From contig CM060968.1 of NCBI GenBank assembly GCA_030765045.1, positions 109,395,404 through 109,459,403 of the forward strand: DNA of 64,000 nucleotides, written 5' to 3'. Shown here one piece after another: positions 56,540 through 64,000 of the stretch. The translations under genes and the position numbers were made by a program. The first letter of the stretch is position 1, and each line of letters begins with the position of its first letter. The notes below the pieces were generated by a model. That model was not told where the DNA came from, did no database searches, and saw nothing but the letters and a program-made list of their open reading frames with translations. Source of the stretch: Tenodera sinensis. Lineage: Eukaryota; Arthropoda; Insecta; Mantodea; Mantidae.

Positions 56540-57150
56540 CGCTAATTGAAATTTCATGCATTGGAATGCAAGTTCTCGGATACTGTCACACACTAGTAGT
56601 AGTATTCGCTAATCGAAATTTCATGCATTCGAATGCAAGTTCTCGGATACTGTCACTCACTAGTAGTAGTATCCCTTAATCGAAATTTCATGCATTCGAA
56701 TGCAGTTATTCGGATACTGTCACTTACTAGTAGTAGTATTCGCTAATCGAAATTTCATGCATTCGAATGCAATAATTCGGATACTGTCACTCACTAGTAG
56801 TAGTATTCGCTAATCGAAATCTCATACATTCGAATGCAAGTTCTCGGATACTGTCACTCACTAGTAGTAGTATTCGCTAATCGAAATTTCATGCATTCGA
56901 ATGCAATAATTCGGATACTGTCACTCACTAGTAGTAGTATTCGCTAATCGAAATTTCATGCATTCGAATGCAATAATTCGGATACTGTCACTCACTAGTA
57001 GTAGTATTCGCTAATCGAAATTTCATGCATTCGAATGCAATAATTCGGATACTGTCACTCACTAGTAGTAGTATTCGCTAATTGAAGTTTCATGCATTCG
57101 AATGCAAGTTCTCGGATACTGTCACTCACTAGTAGTAGTATTCGCTATTC
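56540..57150 (-). repeat. Inverted-arm higher-order repeat, copy 1 (offset 4,020 bp)
   Basis: CATTGGAATGCAAG (TTGG at 56,561) and ATCCCTTAAT (56,671) recur at 60,581 and 60,691, exactly 4,020 bp or 60 units later, with matching order of A and B units between them. ATCCCTTAAT also recurs 670 bp (10 units) later at 57,341 with an extra change (TAGTAGGATCCC), marking a smaller nested duplication. Confidence 0.8.
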
Positions 57151-57659
57151 GAAATCTCATGCATTCGAATGCAAGTTCTCGGATACTGTCACTCACTAGT
57201 AGTAGTATCCGCTAATCGAAATTTCATGCATTCGAATGCAATTATTCGGATACTGTCACACACTAGTAGTAGTATTCGCTAATTGAAATTTCATGCATTC
57301 GAATGCAAGTTCTTGGATACTGTCACTCACTAGTAGTAGGATCCCTTAATCGAAATTTCATGCATTCGAATGCAGTTATTCGGATACTGTCACTCACTAG
57401 TAGTTGTATTCGCTAATCGAAATCTCATGCATTCGAATGCAAGTTCTCGGATACTGTCACTCACTAGTAGTAGTATTCGCTAATCGAAATTTCATGCATT
57501 CGAATGCAATAATTCGGATACTGTCACTCACTAGTAGTAGTATTCGCTAATCGAAATTTCATGCATTCGAATGCAATAATTCGGATACTGTCACTCACTA
57601 GTAGTAGTATTCGCTAATCGAAATTTCATGCATTCGAATGCAATAATTCGGATACTGTC

Positions 57660-58135
57660 ACTCACTAGTAGTAGTATTCGCTAATTGAAGTTTCATGCAT
57701 TCGAATGCAAGTTCTCGGATACTGTCACTCACTAGTAGTAGTATTCGCTAATCGAAATCTCATGCATTCGAATGCAAGTTCTCGGATACTGTCACTCACT
57801 AGTAGTAGTATCCGCTAATCGAAATTTCATGCATTCGAATGCAATTATTCGGATACTGTCACTCACTAGTAGTAGTATTCGCTAATCGAAATTTCATGCA
57901 TTCGAATGCAATAATTCGTATACTGTCACTCACTAGTAGTAGTATTCGCTAATAGAAATCTCATGCATTTGAATGCAAGTTCTCGGATACTGCCACTCAC
58001 TAGTAGTAGTATCCGCTAATCGAAATTTCATGCATTTGAATGCAGTTATTCGGATACTGTCACTCACTAGTAGTAGTATTCGCTAATCGAAATCTCATGC
58101 ATTCGAATGCAAGTTCTCGGATACTGTCACTCACT
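57660..58135 (-). repeat. Inverted-arm block recurring 3,551 bp later
   Basis: ATTGAAGTTTCATGC (57,684 and 61,235), AATTCGTATACTG and TGCCACTCAC (57,991 and 61,542) are 3,551 bp or 53 units apart. The difference from the 4,020-bp offset just upstream is seven units, so one of the two copies gained or lost seven units. ATTGAAGTTT is also at 57,081, 603 bp (nine units) before 57,684. Confidence 0.78.
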
Positions 58136-58185
58136 AGTAGTAGTATCCGCTAATCGAAATCACATGCACTCGAATGCAATTATTC

Positions 58186-60095
58186 GGATCCTGTCACTCA
58201 CTAGTAGTAGTATTCGCTAATCGAAATCTCATGCATTCGAATGCAAGTTCTCGGATACTATCACTCACAGGTAGTAGTATTCGCTAATCGAAATTTCATG
58301 CATTCGAATGCAATAATTCGTATACTGTCACTCACTAGTGGTAGTATTCGCTAATCGAAATCTCATGCATCTGAATGCAAGTTCTCGGATACTGTCACTC
58401 ACTAGTAGTACGATTCGCTAATCGAAATTTCATGCATTCGAATGCAATAATTCGGATACTGTCACTCACTAGTAGTAGTATTCGCTAATTGAAATTTCAT
58501 GCATTCGAATGCAAGTTCTCGGATACTGTCACTCACTAGTAGTAGTATTCGCTAATCGAAATCTCATGCATTCGAATGCAAGTTCTCGGATACTGTCACT
58601 CACTAGTAGTAGTATCCGATAATCGAAATTTCATGCACTCGAATGCAATTATTCGCATAGTCACTAACTAGTAGTAGTATTCGCTAATCGAAATTTTATG
58701 CATTCGAATGCAATAATTCGGATACTGTCACTCACTAGTAGTAGTATTCGCTAATCGAAATCTCATGCATTCGAATGCAAGTTCTCGGATACTGTCACTC
58801 ACTAGTAGTAGTATCCGCTAATCGAAATTACATGCACTCGAATGCAATTATTCGGATCCTGTCACTCACTAGTAGTAGTATTCGCTAATCGAAATCTCAT
58901 GCATTCGAATGTAAGTTCTCGGATACTGTCACTCACAAGTAGTAGTATTCGCTAATCGAAATTTCATGCATTCGAATGCAATAATTCGTATACTGTCACT
59001 CACTAGTGGTAGTATTCGCTAATCGAAATCTCATGCATCTGAATGCAAGTTCTCGGATACTGTCACTCACTAGTAGTACGATTCGCTAATCGAAATTTCA
59101 TGCATTCGAATGCAATAATTCGGATACTGTCACTCACTAGTAGTAGTATTCGCTAATTGAAATTTCATGCATTCGAATGCAAGTTCTCGGATACTGTCAC
59201 TCACTAGTAGTAGTATTCGCTAATCGAAATCTCATGCATTCGAATGCAAGTTCTCGGATACTGTCACTCACTAGTAGTAGTATCCGATAATCGAAATTTC
59301 ATGCACTCGAATGCAATTATTCGCATACTGTCACTCACTAGTAGTAGTATTCGCTAATCGAAATTTTATGCATTCGAATGCAATAATTCGGATACTGTCA
59401 CTCACTAGTAGTAGTATTCGCTAATCGAAATCTCATGCATTCGAATGCAAGTTCTCGGATACTGTCACTCACTAGTAGTAGTAGTCGCTAATCGAAATCT
59501 CATGCATTCGAATGCAAGTTCTTGGATACTGTCACTCACTAGTCGTAGTATTCGCTAATCGAAATCCCATGCATTCGAATGCAAGTTCTCGGATACTGTC
59601 ACTCACTAGTAGTAGTATTCGCTAATCGAAATCTCATGCATCTGAATGCAAGTTCTCGGATACTGTCACTCACTAGTAGTACGATTCGCTAATCGAATTT
59701 TCATGCATTCGAATGCAATAATTCGGATACTGTCACTCACTAGTAGTAGTATTCGCTAATTGAAATTTCATGCATTCGAATGCAAGTTCTCGGATACTGT
59801 CACTCACTAGTAGTAGTATTCGCTAATCGAAATCTCATGCATTCGAATGCAAGTTCTCGGATACTGTCACTCACTAGTAGTAGTATCCGATAATCGAAAC
59901 TTCATGCACTCGAATGCAATTAATTGCATACTGTCACTCACTAGTAGTAGTATTCTCTAATCGAAATTTTATGCATTCGAATGCAATAATTCGGATACTG
60001 TCACTCACTAGTAGTAGTATTCGCTAATCGAAATCTCATGCATTCGAATGCAAGTTCTCGGATACTGTCACTCACTAGTAGTAGTAGTCGCAAAT
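58186..60095 (-). repeat. Inverted-arm short higher-order repeat (9-10 units)
   Basis: GGATCCTG recurs at 58,186 and 58,854, and TAGTACGATTCGC has its CG at 58,411, 59,079 and 59,682. The 668-bp spacings are ten units minus two bases, explained by the shortened GCATAGTCACTAAC unit near 58,655. The 603-bp spacing is nine units and is repeated by AGTAGTAGTCGC near 59,481 and 60,084. The same TAGTACGATTCGC variant returns at 62,029 and 63,236. Confidence 0.8.
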
Positions 60096-63000
60096 CGAAA
60101 TCTCATGCATTCGAATGCAAGTTCTTGGATACTGTCACTCACTAGTCGTAGTATTCGCTAATCGAAATCCCATGCATTCGAATGCAAGTTCTGGGATACT
60201 GTCACTCACTAGTAGTACTATTCGCTAATCGAAATTTTTCTGCATTCGAATGCAATAATTCGGATACTGTCACTCACTAGTAGTACTATTCGCTAATCGA
60301 AATTTCATGCATTCGAATGCAAGTTCTCGGATACTGTCACTCACAAGTAGTAGTATCCGCTAATCGAAATTTCATGCATTCGAATGCTATAATTCGGATA
60401 CTGTCACTCACTAGTAGTAGTATTCGCTAATAGAAATTTCATGCAATTCGAATGCAATAATTTGGATACTGTCACTCACTAGTAGTAGTATTCGCTAATC
60501 GAAATTTCATGCATTCGAATGCAATAATTCGGATACTGTCACTCACTAGTAGTAGTATTCGCTAATTGAAATTTCATGCATTGGAATGCAAGTTCTCGGA
60601 TACCGTCACACACTAGTAGTAGTATTCGCTAATCGAAATTTCATGCATGCGAATGCAAGTTCTCGGATACTGTCACTCACTAGTAGTAGTATCCCTTAAT
60701 CGAAATTTCATGCATTCGAATGCAGTTATTCGGATACTGTCACTCACTAGTAGTAGTATTCGCTAATCGAAATTTCATGCATTCGAATGCAACAATTCGG
60801 ATACTGTCACTCACTAGTAGTAGTATTCGCTAATCGAAATCTCATGCATTCGAATGCAAGTTCTCGGATACTGTCACTCACTAGTAGCAGTATTCGCTAA
60901 TCGAAATTTCATGCATTCGAATGCAATAATTCGGATACTGTCACTCACTAGTAGTAGTATTCGCTAATCGAAATTTCATGCATTCGAATGCAATAATTCG
61001 GATACTGTCACTCACTAGTAGTAGTATTCGCTAATCGAAATTTCATGCATTCGAATGCAAGTTCTCGGATACTGTCACTCACTAGTAGTAGTATCCGCTA
61101 ATCGAAATTTCATGCATTCGAATGCAATAATTCGGATACTGTCACTCACTAGTAGTAATATTCGCTAATCGAAATTTCATGCATTCGAATGCAATAATTC
61201 GGATACTGTCACTCACTAGTAGTAGTATTCGCTAATTGAAGTTTCATGCATTCGAATGCAAGTTCTCGGATACTGTCACTCACTAGTAGTAGTATTCGCT
61301 AATCGAAATCTCATGCATTCGAATGCAAGTTCTCGGATACTGTCACTCACTAGTAGTAGTATCCGCTAATCGAAATTTCATGCATTCGAATGCAATTATT
61401 CGGATACTGTCACTCACTAGTAGTAGTATTCGCTAATCGAAATTTCATGCATTCGAATGCAATAATTCGTATACTGTCACTCACTAGTAGTAGTATTCGC
61501 TAATCGAAATCTCATGCATTTGAATGCAAGTTCTCGGATACTGCCACTCACTAGTAGTAGTATCCGCTAATCGAAATTTCATGCATTTGAATGCAGTTAT
61601 TCGGATACTGTCACTCACTAGTAGTAGTATTCGCTAATCGAAATCTCATGCATTCGAATGCAAGTTCTCGGATACTGTCACTCACTAGTAGTAGTATCCG
61701 CTAATCGAAATTTCATGCACTCTAATGCAATTATTCGGATACTGTCACTCACTAGTAGTAGTATTCGCTAATCGAAATTTTATGCATTCGAATGCAATAA
61801 TTCGGATACTGTCACTCACTAGTAGTAGTATTCGCTAATCGAAATCTCATGCATTCGAATGCAAGTTCTCGGATACTGTCACTCACTAGTAGTAGTATTC
61901 GCTAATCGAAATTTCATGCATTCGAATGCAATAATTCGTATACTGTCACTCACTAGAGGTAGTATTCGCTAATCGAAATCTCATGCATCTGAATGCAAGT
62001 TCTCGGATACTGTCACTCACTAGTAGTACGATTCGCTAATCGAAATTTCATGCATTCGAATGCAATAATTCGGATACTGTCACTCACTAGTAGTAGTATT
62101 CGCTAATTGAAATTTCATGCATTCGAATGCAAGTTCTCGAATACTGTCACTCACTAGTAGTAGTATTCGCTAATCGAAATCTCATGAATTCGAATGCAAG
62201 TTCTCGGATACTGTCACTCACTAGTAGTAGTATCCGATAATCGAAATTTCATGCACTCGAATGCAATTATTCGCATACTGTCACTCACTAGTATTAGTAT
62301 TCGCTAATCGAAATTTTATGCATTCGAATGCAATAATTCGGATACTGTCACTCACTAGTAGTAGTATTCGCTAATCGAAATCTCATGCATTCGAATGCAA
62401 GTTCTGGGATGCTGTCACTCACTAGTAGTAGTATTCGCTAATCGAAATTTTTCTGCATTCGAATGCAATAATTCGGATACAGTCACTCACTAGTAGTAGT
62501 ATTCGCTAATCGAAATTTCATGCATTCGAATGCAATAATTCGGATACTGTCACTCACTAGTAGTAGTATTCGCTAATCGAAATTTCATGCATTCGAATGC
62601 AAGTTCTCGGATACTGTCACTCACTAGTAGTGGTATTCGCTAATCGAAATCTCATGCATTCGAATGCAAGTTCTCGGATACTGTCACTCACTAGTAGTAG
62701 TATCCGCTAATCGAAATTTCATGCATTTGAATGCAGTTATTCGGATACTGTCACTCACTAGTAGTAGTATTCGCTAATCGAAATTTCATGCATTCGAATG
62801 CAATAATTCGGATACTGTCACTCACTAGTAGTAGTATTCGCTAATCGAAATCTCATGCATTCGAATGCAAGTTCTCGAATACTGTTACTCACTAGTAGTA
62901 GTATCCGCTAATCGAAATTTCATGCACTCGAATGCAATTATTCGGATACTTTCACTCACTAGTAGTAGTATTCGCTAATCGAAATTTTATGCACTCGAAT

Positions 63001-64000
63001 GCAATAATTCGAATACTGTCACTCACTAGTAGTAGTATTCGATAATCGAAATCTCATGCATTCGAATGCAAGTTCTCGGATACTGTCACTCACTAGTAGT
63101 AGTATTCGCTAATCGAAATTTCATGCATTCTAATGCAATAATTCGTATACTGTCACTCACTAGTGGTAGTATTCGCTAATCGAAATCTCATGCATTTGAA
63201 TGCAAGTTCTCGTATACTGTCACTCACTAGTAGTACGATTCGCTAATCGAAATTTCATGCATTCGAATGCAATAATTCGGATACTGTCACTCACTAGTAG
63301 TAGTATTCGCTAATTGAAATTTCATGCATTCGAATGCAAGTTCTCGGATACTGTCACTCACTAGTAGTAGTATTCGCTAATCGAAATCTCATGCATTCGA
63401 ATGCAAGTTCTCGGATACTGTCACTCACTAGTAGTAGAATCCGATAATCGAAATTTCATGCACTCGAATGCAATTATTCGGATACTGTCACTCACTAGTA
63501 GTAGTATTCGCTAATCGAAATTTTATGCATTCGAATGCAATAATTCGGATACTGTCACTCACTAGTAGTAGTATTCGCTAATCGAAATCTCATGCATTCG
63601 AATGCAAGTTCTTGGATACTGTCACTCACTAGTCGTAGTATTCGCTAATCGAAATCTCATGCATTCGAATGCAAGTTCTGGGATACTGTCACTCAGTAGT
63701 AGTAGTATTCGCTAATCGAAATTTTTCTGCATTCGAATGCAATAATTCGGATACTGTCACTCACTAGTAGTGGTATTCGCTAATCGAAATTTCATGCATT
63801 CGAATGCAATAATTCGGATACTGTCACTCACTAGTAGTAGTATTCGCTAATCGAAATTTCATGCATTCGAATGCAAGTTCTCGGATACTGTCACTCACTA
63901 GTAGTAGTATCCGCTAATCGAAATTTCATGCATTCGAATGCAATAATTCGGATACTGTCACTCACTAGTAGTAGTATTCGCTAATCGAAATTTCATGCAA
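60096..64000 (-). repeat. Inverted arm, distal part
   Basis: Holds the second copies of the 4,020- and 3,551-bp offset blocks (about 60.56-61.17 and 61.21-61.68 kb). The length variant AATTTTTCTGCATTCG occurs at 60,235, 62,448 and 63,722, spaced 2,213 and 1,274 bp (33 units plus two bases, 19 units plus one). The unit with CAATTCGAATGC and AATTTGG near 60,440-60,465 is the exact reverse complement of the left-block variant CCAAATT...CGAATTG. The array continues past the window end. Confidence 0.75.

Larger units (their letters stand above)
56474..64000 (-). repeat. 67-bp satellite array, inverted orientation (about 112 units)
   Basis: From here the same unit is read on the minus strand (CTGTCACTCACTAGTAGTAG recurring every ~67 bases) and runs off the window end. 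Units are A or B types with ATGAAA or ATGAGA; I saw no AAG-type unit, although these are abundant just upstream. Frequent arm-typical variants are TTCAATTAG (seen as CTAATTGAA), ATAATT at 19-24 linked to GCGGATAC, and CACTCG in the palindrome. Strand composition skew (slightly more G than C on the unit strand) changes sign at 56,474. Confidence 0.97.

Noticed and set aside
57060..57160. Telomeric or subtelomeric simple repeat, from TAC/GTA runs.
   Set aside because: The run is only about three triplets inside each 67-bp unit and does not resemble a known telomere repeat.

Overview
The window is 64 kb of uninterrupted satellite DNA. A unit of about 67 bp repeats head to tail roughly 955 times. 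I found no gene, tRNA, rRNA, transposon or other unique sequence on either strand. A tandem array of this length, with kilobase-scale higher-order repeats (HORs), points to a eukaryotic heterochromatic or centromeric block assembled from long reads. The host cannot be named from the sequence. CpG is not depleted (4 CpG per unit, more than its base composition predicts), which argues weakly against a heavily CpG-methylated genome.

Monomer: taking position 1 as the G of GTGAGTGACA, the unit is about 40% GC. It carries a perfect 14-bp palindrome, TGCATTCGAATGCA, at positions 24-37. A short TAC run at 57-67 meets the next unit to form ACTAGT, and ATACT/AGTAT arms flank the unit boundary. Variation is concentrated at two places: positions 19-22 (GAAC in 'A' units, ATTA in 'B' units) and positions 38 and 41 (ATGAAA, ATGAGA or AAGAGA). 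A units with the AAG form extend the palindrome to 18 bp.

Layout: (1) 1-6.4 kb, irregular plus-strand array almost without AAG units. (2) 6.4-16.7 kb, three copies of an HOR spaced 3,216 and 3,284 bp. (3) 16.7-24.6 kb, mosaic plus two ~3.1-kb HOR copies. (4) 24.7-32.4 kb, exact-register tandem repeat of 3,683 bp. (5) 32.4-34.9 kb, B-rich patch and mosaic. (6) 34.97-52.93 kb, two nearly identical 8,977-bp units in tandem. (7) 52.9-56.27 kb, patchwork matching three earlier places. (8) 56,474, abrupt strand reversal with a 13-nt spacer. (9) 56.5-64 kb, minus-strand array with its own HORs (offsets 4,020, 3,551, 668, 603 bp).

The inverted arm shares diagnostic variants with the first 6 kb and lacks the AAG units that fill the middle. 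The simplest reading is an older array type at both edges and a younger plus-strand expansion between them, driven by repeated unequal exchange of whole numbers of monomers. All coordinates are hand-derived. Block edges given in round numbers are approximate to one or two monomers.
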